A program made the position numbers and the translations under genes. A stretch of 50,189 nucleotides of DNA from Bacillota bacterium (GTDB lineage Bacteria > Bacillota > Clostridia > Lachnospirales > Bianqueaceae), in the NCBI GenBank assembly GCA_017634575.1, contig JAGBND010000039.1, positions 1 to 50,189 on the forward strand, written 5' to 3'. Of this stretch, positions 1-8,718 are shown piece after piece (the stretch's first letter is position 1; the number at the start of each line of letters is the position of its first letter). The notes below the pieces were generated by a model, which saw nothing but the letters and a program-made list of their open reading frames with translations, did no database searches and was not told the DNA's origin.

Positions 1-798
1 GTAAAGACCGTGCAGCGCGGCTTTGACGAACGCTGGATCGATGTCTATCCGAATGTCGGCAAGAGCGGCGGCGCCTACTCTTCCGGCACCTATGACAGCA
101 ACCCCTTCATCATGTGCAATTTCACCGGCACCATTGATTCTGTTTCCACGATCGCTCATGAAATGGGCCACAGCATGCATACCTATCTCGCCAATACCCA
201 TCAGCCCGCCCACTATGCAGGCTATACCCTCTTTGTCGCGGAGATTGCCTCTACTGTAAACGAAAACCTGCTGATCGAACAGCTATTAAAAGAAGAAAAA
301 GATCCCAAGGTCCGCATGTATCTCCTCAATCAGTACCTCGAGAACTTCAAGGGAACGGTCTATCGTCAAACCATGTTTGCCGAATTTGAACAGAAAGCCC
401 ATGAAATCATCGAAAAAGGCGGCGCCCTCTCCGCAGCCAAACTCAACCAGCTGCACCAGGAGCTCGTACAGCTGTACTTCGGACCCTCCATGGTCATGGA
501 CGAAGAAGTAGGATACGAATGGGCCAGAATTCCCCACTTCTACCGCTCCTTCTATGTCTATAAATACGCCACCGGATACTCCTCAGCCGTCGCCCTCTCC
601 GAAAAAATCCTCACCGAAGGCGAACCCGCTGTCAAGAAATATCTGGAATTCCTATCCATGGCAGGCTCCGACTATCCCCTCGCCACCCTCCAGCACGGCG
701 GCGTAGACCTCTCCACCCCCGCCCCCATCGAACGCGCCCTCCAAAAATTCGCCGCCATCGTCGAAGAAGCCGAAAAAACCTACGAAATGCTGAAATAA
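1..798 (+). CDS. pepF: oligoendopeptidase F, C-terminal part (5' end outside window)
   Basis: The reading frame is open from base 1 and lacks its N-terminal half, so about 265 C-terminal residues remain of a family that is usually near 600. The zinc-metallopeptidase motif HEMGH (in AHEMGHSMH) is visible at about residue 57, followed some 26 residues later by the downstream glutamate region (FVAEIASTVNE) that supplies the third zinc ligand in the M3 family. The tail HFYRSFYVYKYATGYSSA is typical of PepF. Family knowledge: a cytosolic M3B peptidase that degrades short peptides. The gene is followed directly by a strong terminator, so it ends its transcript. Truncation here is only the window edge. 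Confidence 0.93.
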   Translation, partial: VKTVQRGFDERWIDVYPNVGKSGGAYSSGTYDSNPFIMCNFTGTIDSVSTIAHEMGHSMHTYLANTHQPAHYAGYTLFVAEIASTVNENLLIEQLLKEEKDPKVRMYLLNQYLENFKGTVYRQTMFAEFEQKAHEIIEKGGALSAAKLNQLHQELVQLYFGPSMVMDEEVGYEWARIPHFYRSFYVYKYATGYSSAVALSEKILTEGEPAVKKYLEFLSMAGSDYPLATLQHGGVDLSTPAPIERALQKFAAIVEEAEKTYEMLK

Positions 799-826
799 AG
801 AATTAAAAATCAGTAAAAAGAAAAAC

Positions 827-902
827 AAAAACTGGTTATCGATCTCACTGTTAACTGGGCCATAACAACGCCCAACACATCAGATCGATAACCAGTTTTT
901 TA
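827..902. terminator. terminator after pepF
   Basis: A 19-bp perfect inverted repeat (827-845 with 882-900) has an A-run on the left and a T-run on the right. An inner GGGC/GCCC stem lies in the loop. The A/T flanks would allow termination in either direction. It separates pepF (plus) from the minus-strand vanZ-like gene. Confidence 0.9.
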
Positions 903-1009
903 TGACGCCTTAATGATTCTGCAGATCAGATATTGTTTTCTGTTTTCATAGCATTCTCCTTATTTTGCAGATAATCAAAGATTACCGTCGTTCTAATGAG
1001 CCGTGATGC

Positions 1010-1489
1010 TCAGGCATGATTCTTTTCGACTGAGCGCCCACGAAGCTTCTGAATCAGCAGGACGATTGCGATTCCCAGAACGCCGCCGGCCAGATCCAGC
1101 CAGACGTCCTGAATCTGTGGTCCCCGCCCGGAAAAAATCTGGATCGTCTCATCGAGAAAAGCAATCAGCCAGATCAGGAAGACGCGGCGGAGCGTAGCAT
1201 AAAGAAAGCCGGCAACGGTCAAGGCGGATCCGGCCAACTGAAGAAATCCCAGCTGGAGCCCCAGCAGAAAGTACTCGGTAAAATGCCCTGCTTTTCTCAC
1301 AAAATGCTCCAAATCAGCACCGGAGGGCAGCAGTCTGGACAAGACGGGGTAGACCAGCTTCGCCACAAATCCGCTTTCTGAAGATGACAAATGCGGCGGC
1401 ATCATGGATTGGCCCCAGATCAGGAGCAGGGTAAATAGAAGAAGGATCAGCTGAAAAGACTGAATCCTGGTATTTTGGGAGGGTTTCAT
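1010..1489 (-). CDS. VanZ-like family membrane protein
   Basis: The protein has 159 residues and about four hydrophobic segments: N-terminal near residues 11-28, then near 70-88, 95-112 and 132-148. The conserved VanZ-family pieces are visible: RKAGHFTEYFLLGL in the second segment and DETIQIFSGRGPQIQDVWLD before the last. VanZ lowers teicoplanin sensitivity in enterococci, but most family members have no known function and this one is not beside van genes. It has an AGGAG ribosome site just before the ATG. A copy of the structured repeat lies upstream of its start, between it and the DUF2974 gene. Confidence 0.85.
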   Translation of the reverse strand: MKPSQNTRIQSFQLILLLFTLLLIWGQSMMPPHLSSSESGFVAKLVYPVLSRLLPSGADLEHFVRKAGHFTEYFLLGLQLGFLQLAGSALTVAGFLYATLRRVFLIWLIAFLDETIQIFSGRGPQIQDVWLDLAGGVLGIAIVLLIQKLRGRSVEKNHA

Positions 1490-1546
1490 TTCATAACACT
1501 CCTGTATGCCAATGAATGGCTCGGGCTATATATACAATCTATAAAA

Positions 1547-1656
1547 AGCAGAGCCACCATAGACTTAACCTGCAGACGGCTTCCGCACATCCGAAGGATT
1601 TTAACAGGGACAGCATGGCGGCAGAGTATGCAGGTTAAGTCTATGGTGGCGACGAC
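1547..1656 (+). repeat. structured interspersed repeat, copy 1
   Basis: About 110 bp, with a perfect 22-bp outer stem (1553-1574 with 1629-1650) beginning GCCACCATAGA and closing TCTATGGTGGC. Inside is the family core: GCAGACGGCTTCCGCA, then AAGGATT, then TGGCGGCAGAGTATGCA. The edges AGAG and GGCGACGA are shared with the other copies. It lies about 20 bp past the stop codon of the DUF2974 gene. The outer-stem sequence differs from copies 3 and 4 but is fully self-complementary. Confidence 0.85.
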
Positions 1657-1675
1657 AATATCCCTATTGATTCAC

Positions 1676-3460
1676 TTAGGTTTTGGACAGAAGCTGATCA
1701 TTCCGGCCGCGAATCACCAGATACCGGACCAGGCGAATGAGTCCGTCAAGGATCAGCAATATGCCGATGGAAAAGGCGTAAGCGCCTATGGTTGCGGAAG
1801 GAATGACCAGAAAGCTGATTCCATAAAGCAGCGTGATGGCGCACTCGGCGATATGCAGCACTCTCAAAAACTTGTGTGTTTTGTCGGTGACGGCTTTTTC
1901 ACCGGAAAGATAGGACAGGACAAAACAAACGTTTCCGAAAATAAAGCTACCCATCAGAAACATCGCCTGCTCTTTCACAAGAAGGCAAATGAAGAGTCCG
2001 ATCATCACAAGGGATAAAATGATTCGCTCCCGCATCCCTTCCAGCGACCAGTGATTCTTATACAGTCTGCGGGCGGTAAGGCCGCACTGGACAAATACCA
2101 GCGAGAAAATCAGGATGGCGGAGGCGCTTTGTACAATGGAGTCGTTTGCCAGAAGGCATGCGGCGCCTGAAATCAGCATCATCAGAGCATGGGAAAGGGG
2201 GCTTTTCTTCAGCCAGCTGAGAAAGCTGGTTTTTGTGGTTTTCTCTTTGATGACTTTTAAATCTGCCGGATCCGGCTTTTCGATCAGGTGGTCAAAGACG
2301 ATATTTTTAGGAAGGTCCGCCAGAATCTGCCGGGTCACCTTGGATTTGTCCCGCAGGCTGATCAGGGCGGACTGCAGGGAATCCAGACTCAAATCGTCCA
2401 AAGAGGTGAGTCCGTCCGAGCCCAGCGCATCGAAGAGCTCGTCGATAAAAACAGGCCTGTCTTCCTGTGAGATACTGCTGATCCAATTGTTGATGGTTTC
2501 ATTCAGCCACCGGGCTTTCGGATCCGTTTCTCCGGCCTCTGCGAGATCTCCGTGATCCACCAGCCAGGAAGCCAGCGAGTGCTGCATAAAACCATCCCGG
2601 TAACTGTAAACAATCCGGGTATTGGACAGTTCGGGTTCAAAAAGCTTCCCGATCACATCGAATTCGGGAATGATCCGGGTCGTTTTCGAATCAATCCTTT
2701 TCAGCAGGGATACATCCAGCACCTCCGGACATAAGCCCGGTCCATCCAGGAGAAAAACGCGGGTGACTTTCTCCCATGCTTCGTTGGAAATGGTGCAGGC
2801 TGCGTACAGCGCCTGATTGCCCCCCTTTGAATGACCGCCGATATACCAGTCCGGTCCGTAAAGCTTTTCTTTCTCTATGCTGCCGTCTTCGTTTAAAAAG
2901 GCATATGCTTCATAGGGCTGACGGATGACTTTTTCCGCATATTCGGTGCTCATCTGCTGCGCCTCGGTCCGCATGAAAGAAATCATGCAGTCCTCCTTCC
3001 AGCCGGCCAGGGATGCGTCGGTGCCGCGAAAGGCCGCGAAGGAAAAATGCGCGGGATGGTGGAAGGTGACGGCGGCAAACTGCAGCGGGGAGGGGCCTGT
3101 CTGCAGCATGGTTTCATAGTCCGTCATCAAAAGATCGCCGAATCTCCTGGAACGGGCAGCCGCTTCAAAGATTTCCCGGTTACCCATGTCGCCGCCGGTG
3201 ATCTCCAGCGTCAGCGCCCCGGCTTCAATAAAGGGAATGCAGTCCCTGACATAAACCGGTCCCGGAACAGGAAGGCTCCCCTGAGATGGGGGGAGCTTTC
3301 CTGATTCCAATTCCTGGAGTTTTTTCATTTTTTCCTGAAAAACAGGACCTACATCGAAATATGAAATGACACAAAGGATGAGGGCATCGGCCTCGCGAAA
3401 GGGATAGACGTCGAAGTCTAATGCCCCGATCCATTTGACATAATCTACCAGCTTATCCAT
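1676..3460 (-). CDS. DUF2974 (Mbeg1-like) alpha/beta hydrolase with C-terminal membrane domain
   Basis: The frame opens at a TTG at 3511. The ATG at 3460 (MDKLVDYVKWIGALDFDVYP) matches the usual N-terminus of the DUF2974 family and is preferred, although neither start has a strong ribosome site. The first 360 residues carry the lipase-like fold: FRGTD, then the nucleophile elbow GHSKGGNQA, then the acid region LLDGPGL. From about residue 415 there are several hydrophobic segments resembling HdeD/DUF308-type helices. Family knowledge: DUF2974 members are predicted lipases or esterases of unknown substrate. The membrane tail suggests action at the membrane. The gene lies 81 bp downstream of the GH39 gene and is probably co-transcribed with it. 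Confidence 0.78.
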   Translation of the reverse strand: MDKLVDYVKWIGALDFDVYPFREADALILCVISYFDVGPVFQEKMKKLQELESGKLPPSQGSLPVPGPVYVRDCIPFIEAGALTLEITGGDMGNREIFEAAARSRRFGDLLMTDYETMLQTGPSPLQFAAVTFHHPAHFSFAAFRGTDASLAGWKEDCMISFMRTEAQQMSTEYAEKVIRQPYEAYAFLNEDGSIEKEKLYGPDWYIGGHSKGGNQALYAACTISNEAWEKVTRVFLLDGPGLCPEVLDVSLLKRIDSKTTRIIPEFDVIGKLFEPELSNTRIVYSYRDGFMQHSLASWLVDHGDLAEAGETDPKARWLNETINNWISSISQEDRPVFIDELFDALGSDGLTSLDDLSLDSLQSALISLRDKSKVTRQILADLPKNIVFDHLIEKPDPADLKVIKEKTTKTSFLSWLKKSPLSHALMMLISGAACLLANDSIVQSASAILIFSLVFVQCGLTARRLYKNHWSLEGMRERIILSLVMIGLFICLLVKEQAMFLMGSFIFGNVCFVLSYLSGEKAVTDKTHKFLRVLHIAECAITLLYGISFLVIPSATIGAYAFSIGILLILDGLIRLVRYLVIRGRNDQLLSKT

Positions 3461-3541
3461 TTTAACAAATCGTCTGTTTACTCCTGGCCGTTGGAAAGTC
3501 GTGAATTGCAAGCATAGAACCCTGAAAGGAAATGGACAGGT

Positions 3542-5212
3542 TTAATCGAATAACGTGATCATATAGACGTCGTTTACCCCAAGGGAGGCGCTAAGCAGCA
3601 CCTTTCCATCCTGATATGTATAGGGCCAGTTCTCCGTCAGGACTGCGCTTTCTGATTTCAGATATTCGATTTCCTTGCGGTTCAAAGACAGGGGGGAGCC
3701 CATTTCCTGCCAGAGTTTTAAGGGATTGCCGTGATCCTCGTCTACGCGGCGGCAGACCACGCTGGAAGGACGATTGGGCATTTCGAAGGTAATGGAAACG
3801 TCTTCCTTGGGAAGATCCAGATTTTTCATTTTCTGGCGGAACAGAACGATCTGGGTTTTCCCTTCGCCTCTGAAGGCGGCATAGCCGATTTCCCCTTTGG
3901 TGGCCTCATCGCCTAAATCAAAGCGCTGATCCCCTGCATCCGCCAGCATTTTCATGGCATGGTACACGGGCTTGGGAATGCCGTTTTGCGTCAGCATGCC
4001 GAATCCGCCGTGGAATTCCTGGGGGAAGGGATGGAGCTCTTCGAAAATATCGGAGAAGCACCAGATGGAGGAACCGTCAACGCTGTCCGCTACATCCAGG
4101 GCTGTTTTGACATCGTAGGCGGCCACCTTGCGGGTATCGTTGGTAAAAGCGGAGAAGGTGGCGTTTTCGTTCCATTCGGTGTAGAAAACAGGCAGGCCGT
4201 CCGCCTGATTTTTTACCTTGGGGGCATTGGTGATAAACACATTGTTGGGAACATCCTGGAGCTCGGATTTGTCCGGCATAAAGACCCGGAAGCCGTTCAG
4301 GAAGGTTTTGTCTTCGATGTCGCCCAGTTTTTTGGCCAGAGCCATCATCTGGGCCTGGAAACCAGCGGCCATGTCCTGCTTCGGCGCTTCTCCGGCAGCA
4401 TGCTTTTTCGCTTCGGCCGCCATCTCAGCCTCGGGAATCACGGATTTTTCTTCACCGGCAAGACCCTGATCTTCCACGCCGCCAAGGGGATCGCCGGCAT
4501 ATTGATGGGTGGAAACAAAGTCCACGGGAATCTCATTTTTTCTGCAATAATCCACGAAGGCCTTGACCCATTTGGATCCGCTGGTGGAAGGACCGCCGAC
4601 CTTGATCTGGGAATCCATTTCTTTGATGGCTCTGGCAGTGGTTTCGTACAGGGCAAAATATTCAGCCTGACTGCCGTTCCAGAAGGCTACCGGAAGATCC
4701 GGCTCGTTCCAGACTTCAAAATACCAGGTGCGAATTTCCTCGATGCCATAACGGTGAATCAGGAATTTCAGGAAGGCCTGGATATAGTCTTTCCAGGCTT
4801 CAAGATCAGCAGGCGGCACGATAATGGGTTTGTAGAAGAACATGCCGTTCAGCGCCCGGCCTTCTTCCTTCAAGGCCAGCTTTTCTGGCATAAAGGAGAG
4901 CTCTACGAAAGGCTTCATGCCGGCATCCAGCACGTTATCGTAAGCAACGCCGCAGGCATTGAAGTTGTATTCGGTGAACGCTTCGGCGCCGGGAATAGGC
5001 ATCTGCATGGAAAGGTCATTGAAGGTGCGCATGTCATCGTCGAAAATGCCGTGGAAGCGGACGCGTTCGATTCCCAGTGTGTCATGAATAAATTTCAGCT
5101 GTCTTGTGTAATCGGTGCGAAGCGCCAGAAGGGCATGGCCAGAACCGACGCAGAACTGCCAGTGCTTTTTGTGGGGCACTAAAGGGGTATTGCTGGAAAG
5201 CTTGATCTCCAT
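3542..5212 (-). CDS. glycoside hydrolase family 39 beta-xylosidase-like enzyme
   Basis: The start at 5212 is chosen because AGAGAGGAA lies six bases before its ATG; the frame itself opens further upstream. The protein has 556 residues, no signal peptide and is probably cytosolic. The GH39 (clan A) catalytic pair is visible: the acid/base Glu at about residue 170 in EVWNEPDL and the nucleophile Glu at about 346 in FYTEWNENA. RVRFHGIFDDDM near residue 50 is also typical. Family knowledge: retaining beta-xylosidase or alpha-L-iduronidase chemistry on xylo-oligosaccharides. An Ala/Glu/Lys-rich stretch at about residues 250-290 lies between the catalytic residues and looks like an insertion. Confidence 0.86.
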   Translation of the reverse strand: MEIKLSSNTPLVPHKKHWQFCVGSGHALLALRTDYTRQLKFIHDTLGIERVRFHGIFDDDMRTFNDLSMQMPIPGAEAFTEYNFNACGVAYDNVLDAGMKPFVELSFMPEKLALKEEGRALNGMFFYKPIIVPPADLEAWKDYIQAFLKFLIHRYGIEEIRTWYFEVWNEPDLPVAFWNGSQAEYFALYETTARAIKEMDSQIKVGGPSTSGSKWVKAFVDYCRKNEIPVDFVSTHQYAGDPLGGVEDQGLAGEEKSVIPEAEMAAEAKKHAAGEAPKQDMAAGFQAQMMALAKKLGDIEDKTFLNGFRVFMPDKSELQDVPNNVFITNAPKVKNQADGLPVFYTEWNENATFSAFTNDTRKVAAYDVKTALDVADSVDGSSIWCFSDIFEELHPFPQEFHGGFGMLTQNGIPKPVYHAMKMLADAGDQRFDLGDEATKGEIGYAAFRGEGKTQIVLFRQKMKNLDLPKEDVSITFEMPNRPSSVVCRRVDEDHGNPLKLWQEMGSPLSLNRKEIEYLKSESAVLTENWPYTYQDGKVLLSASLGVNDVYMITLFD

Positions 5213-5415
5213 GGTAAATTCCTCTCTTTGCATTTGGTCAGCTGCTGTAGAATACCTCTGTCCGAAATGCCTGAAGCAGCTGCGCAGTATCATAATAAGT
5301 TAAGTATATCACGGATCGAATAAAAGGAAAAGAAAGATATTCAAGATCAGAAATGGAAGAGGCCGGGCAATCCCAAACGCTGTCAGCAGGCGGGAGATGA
5401 AGGACATAGGGACGG

Positions 5416-6489
5416 CTAACGGATGGAATAAGCCTGAAAATGCGCGCCGGGAATGATCTCCTCCTGACGGATTATGGCGGATACCGTATCCTGATAGTCG
5501 CTGAAATACCGGGCCTTGCGGACCCTCTTCCAGTATTTCTCTCCATTCGTGAAGTTCACGTACCAGTAGGGCCAGAACTCCTTCAGGCGGTGAAGCACCT
5601 GATGAGACCCCTGCAGCACCTCGCTGTTTCGCCGCACCAGATCTTCATGGAAAGAGGCGAAGGCATCCATGGTAAGACGGCAGGCAGATGGCGCGGAAAA
5701 ATCCTTCGAAGCTGCGTTTTCGGGATCCTTTTTCCATGCCTTAAGCTTCAGCGCCAGGGCCGGATCTGTCAGCAGTCCCCGCCCCAGCATGAGGCCGCCG
5801 GTGGATGGAAAGGCTTTGAGTATGTTTTGACAGTCCTCTATGGTGGCAAGATTCCCGTTAAATACCAGGCAAAGCCCCTTGCTGCCGGCATCGCTGCCGG
5901 ATGGATATGGTTCTCCCGAACCGGTGGATGCCGCATAATCAGCTGCAAGCTGATAGATTTCTTTATGAACGGTCCCCTTGTAGAATTCCTTTTGTACCCT
6001 GGGGTGAATGATCAGCCTGGCAAGGGGATATTTCTGAAATACCGCCAGAATGTCCTCAAACTCGGCAGGATCTGCCACGCCGATTCTTGTCTTGATGGAT
6101 ACGCGGATGGGACAGTGGCCATAAATCTTTTCCAGAACCTGGTCCAGATAGTGGGTGTTCCGCAACATCCCGGCGCCCTTTCCCTTTGAAACCACGGTGC
6201 CGGAAGGATATCCCAGATTGTAATTCACTTCCTCATAGCCAAGGCTGGCCGCCTGATGAGCCGCCCAGAGAAAATGATCGGGATTTTTAGTCAGAATCTG
6301 CGGAATAACAACAAGCCCCTGATTGTTTTCAGGGGCCAGCTCCTTCCATTCCCGGCTTTGCAGGCTTTCGGTCTGGTTGGGAGAAATAAAGGGTGTGTAA
6401 TAGTGATCGATTCCGCCGAAGTGCTTTGCGAATACCTGACGGTAGATATAATTGGTAATCCCCTCCATGGGGGCCATTTCGATGAACAA
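5416..6489 (-). CDS. tRNA-dihydrouridine synthase family protein lacking the catalytic Cys
   Basis: Residues 5-9 (MAPME) and the FMN-binding barrel match the Dus family (COG0042), which reduces uridines in tRNA with NADPH. The start is a TTG at 6489 with AAAGGAG eight bases upstream. The catalytic motif normally reads N-L-G-C-P; here it reads NLGYPSG, so residue 94 is Tyr in place of the acid Cys. The codon is TAT. The rest of the site looks intact: SIKTRIG, IIHPR, NGNLATIEDC and MLGRGLL. With Cys lost, normal Dus turnover should be impaired, so the protein may be inactive, binding-only, or a subfamily with another acid. It is not beside nifR3/fis-type partners. The family assignment is secure but the activity is doubtful. 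Confidence 0.85.
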   Translation of the reverse strand: MFIEMAPMEGITNYIYRQVFAKHFGGIDHYYTPFISPNQTESLQSREWKELAPENNQGLVVIPQILTKNPDHFLWAAHQAASLGYEEVNYNLGYPSGTVVSKGKGAGMLRNTHYLDQVLEKIYGHCPIRVSIKTRIGVADPAEFEDILAVFQKYPLARLIIHPRVQKEFYKGTVHKEIYQLAADYAASTGSGEPYPSGSDAGSKGLCLVFNGNLATIEDCQNILKAFPSTGGLMLGRGLLTDPALALKLKAWKKDPENAASKDFSAPSACRLTMDAFASFHEDLVRRNSEVLQGSHQVLHRLKEFWPYWYVNFTNGEKYWKRVRKARYFSDYQDTVSAIIRQEEIIPGAHFQAYSIR

Positions 6490-6578
6490 AGAGGGTGCTC
6501 CTTTTGGCTGTTTTTTCTTCGGGAAGAAGCGCCGTAGTGCCGATCAGGCATCCATACACAGGCGTCCGGATAATTCTA

Positions 6579-7985
6579 TCACAAGGATGAGACGGCTTCA
6601 AGCTGTGTTTTTGCAGTGGAAAAAGGAGATAGGACAAGGAAAGCGGCAATGACCGTCGACAGGACATCTGTGATTGCCGAAGCATAAACCAGACCCATCA
6701 GTCCGAACAGGGCTTCCATTATATAGAGCACCGGGATATATACGATGCCCTGACGAAGCAATGAAGTGATGGTGGCTTTCTTCACCTGCCCGACAGCCTG
6801 AAGATAGGTTGAGGCGAGCTGATAGATGCCATAGACGGGCTGAGCTATGCAGGAACCGATCAGCATGGTCTTTCCTAGGGGAAGCACAGCCGGATCCGTG
6901 ATAAAGGATGAAACCAGGGGCCCGCGCAGGAGGATCAGCACAAGAGACAAAAGCGTTCCCACCAGCACGCTGCACAGGCCGGTTCCCTTCAGGATAGAGC
7001 TAAGACGTTTTCCGTCGCCGGATTTAAGCTTCATACCATAGGCATAGGAAATCGCAGGTTGAATCCCCATGCAGATTCCCATAATAACCATCGGGACGAT
7101 CATACCGACCTTTCCCCCGACGGCCCGGGCGGCAATGGCCGTACTTCCATAGGAAGCCATCAGGTTGTTTCCAAAGGCTCCCGCAAAGCTCATCAGCAGC
7201 GTTCCTGCAGCCATGGGTATGCCTAACGAAAGAACCTTCAAGGATATTTCTTTTTTCAGGGTCAGATCTTTCAGAGAAAGGGAGAAGGCCGGTTTTTTGC
7301 GGGTGACATACAGCATCCACAGACAGCTGACCAGGTTGCCGCAGACAGTGGCGATAGCAGCACCTTTTGCGCCCATGTGGAGAACGGAAATCAGGATAGG
7401 ATCCAGTACAATATTGATCAGATTTCCGGAAAGAACACCGATGAGTGCGGTTTTGGTATCTCCGTCTGCGCGGAGGGTATTGCCCATGGCGCCGCCCACC
7501 AGCATCCAGGGGGCTCCGATGGCCAGGATGGTCAGATAATCCCGGGTATAGGGCATGGTCTGGGCGTCTGTTCCCAGAAGGGGAAGCAGATAGGGCATGA
7601 AGGCAAGTACCAGGATCAGAACCAGAATACCCAGAAAAAGGGAGGCGTAAACCACAAAGCTGGAATACTGCCTGCTTTTGGCATAGCGATGGATATGGGT
7701 ATCGTCGGTCTGATCCGGCGAGGAAGCGCTGTCTGAACCCAGGGCAATGGAAATAGCGGTGCAGCCTCCGAAACCGATCAGTGTATTTAATGCGGAAATT
7801 GCGGTAAAGACCGGGCCGGCCAGAGAGACAGCCGCTACCTGTATGGTGTCGCCCGTGCGCCCCATAAAGAATACATCAGCTACATTGTAGATCACATTCA
7901 TGGTCATGACCAGAATCACCGGCAGAGACATGGTCAGGAGCAGTTTGCCAACTGAAGCTTCTCTTAATTTCTTTTCATCATTCAT
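6579..7985 (-). CDS. MATE family efflux transporter, first copy
   Basis: 468 residues with about twelve hydrophobic segments and the DinF/NorM-like opening SVGKLLLTMSLPVILVMTMNVIYN. The DVFFMGR and GTDAQTMPYTRDYLTI regions are typical of the clostridial MATE branch. Family knowledge: Na+- or H+-driven export of cationic drugs or metabolites across the cytoplasmic membrane. The gene is divergent from the TetR-type gene at 8136, and the two promoters face each other, so this exporter is the likely target of that regulator. The dus-like gene follows 89 bp downstream. Confidence 0.92.
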   Translation of the reverse strand: MNDEKKLREASVGKLLLTMSLPVILVMTMNVIYNVADVFFMGRTGDTIQVAAVSLAGPVFTAISALNTLIGFGGCTAISIALGSDSASSPDQTDDTHIHRYAKSRQYSSFVVYASLFLGILVLILVLAFMPYLLPLLGTDAQTMPYTRDYLTILAIGAPWMLVGGAMGNTLRADGDTKTALIGVLSGNLINIVLDPILISVLHMGAKGAAIATVCGNLVSCLWMLYVTRKKPAFSLSLKDLTLKKEISLKVLSLGIPMAAGTLLMSFAGAFGNNLMASYGSTAIAARAVGGKVGMIVPMVIMGICMGIQPAISYAYGMKLKSGDGKRLSSILKGTGLCSVLVGTLLSLVLILLRGPLVSSFITDPAVLPLGKTMLIGSCIAQPVYGIYQLASTYLQAVGQVKKATITSLLRQGIVYIPVLYIMEALFGLMGLVYASAITDVLSTVIAAFLVLSPFSTAKTQLEAVSSL

Positions 7986-8034
7986 AGCAGAAGTTCTCGC
8001 TTTCTCTGTGGGATTACATGTGAATCGGATTGGA

Positions 8035-8126
8035 TTAATCCGACAGTTGTTTTTTCAATCTGGTTATAGTATACTAGTCTGGTTCAGGACGTTCAACCGA
8101 TAATAATCGAATAAGTGTCGGATTAA
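8035..8126. promoter_or_regulatory. divergent promoter region with operator-like repeats
   Basis: Rightward promoter: TTGTTT (8047-8052), 17 bp, TATACT (8070-8075). Leftward promoter: TTGAAC read on minus (8091-8096), 17 bp, TATACT read on minus (8068-8073). Both -10 boxes occupy the same small AGTATACT palindrome, so only one polymerase can bind at a time. An 11-bp inverted repeat, TTAATCCGACA (8035-8045) and TGTCGGATTAA (8116-8126), brackets both promoters and is a candidate operator for the adjacent TetR protein. Confidence 0.7.
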
Positions 8127-8135
8127 AGGAAAAAG

Positions 8136-8705
8136 ATGAATAAAAAAGGAAACCGCCAGACCCAGGAAACGGATGAAAAGATTGTCCGGGCCGTGACGGG
8201 TATGATGGCCAGAGAACATATACCGATTTCAAAGATTACGGTCAGCGAGATCTGCAGCCGGTGCGGGATCCATCGCTCAACCTTCTATGCCCATTATCTG
8301 GATATCTATGATGTGGCGGAAAAGGTTGAAAAAACCATGGCCGAAAAACTGGGAGAAACCATCAGAGATAAGATACAGGAGGGTGCCGGCGCCAGGGAAT
8401 GCTTCTTGACTTCCCTTGATTTTATCAGGGAATACCGGGAATTCTATCTCCTGTATTTTGAACAGATGCGGTATTCAGAGGTGATTAATACCTCCTGGGA
8501 TCTGCTCAGGGAGAAATGGTCGGAAGAAGAGAACTATGGGTTTTCATCCATGAAGATGGTGGAATACCACGGTGCTTTTATGCTGCATGGCATGACGTCC
8601 TTCATTCTTCTGTGGCTGGAAAAGGGCTGCGAAGAAACCCCGGAGGAATTGCTGGGATATCTTCTGGAGATATCCGAAGCACTTTATAAAATCAAAGAAT
8701 GGTAA
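8136..8705 (+). CDS. TetR/AcrR family transcriptional regulator
   Basis: 189 residues. The N-terminal helix-turn-helix is clear (ITVSEICSRCGIHRSTFYAHYLDIYDV, about residues 28-54), and the rest is an all-helical ligand domain like that of the TetR_C_7 or DhaS-like group. AAAGGA lies just before the ATG. Family knowledge: a homodimeric repressor released by a small ligand. Context suggests control of the divergent MATE exporter and of its own transcript, which runs on through the SGNH hydrolase (13 bp gap) and AEC transporter genes. Confidence 0.9.
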   Translation: MNKKGNRQTQETDEKIVRAVTGMMAREHIPISKITVSEICSRCGIHRSTFYAHYLDIYDVAEKVEKTMAEKLGETIRDKIQEGAGARECFLTSLDFIREYREFYLLYFEQMRYSEVINTSWDLLREKWSEEENYGFSSMKMVEYHGAFMLHGMTSFILLWLEKGCEETPEELLGYLLEISEALYKIKEW

Positions 8706-8718
8706 AAGGAGAAATGTG

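Noticed and set aside
1475-2017. A 180-codon plus-strand frame through structured repeat copy 1
   Set aside because: It crosses the repeat palindrome and the DUF2974 gene in antisense and has no ribosome site.
3959-5182. A 407-codon plus-strand frame opposite the GH39 gene
   Set aside because: It is the complement of a well-supported enzyme with catalytic motifs, has no family features and is a by-product of codon bias.
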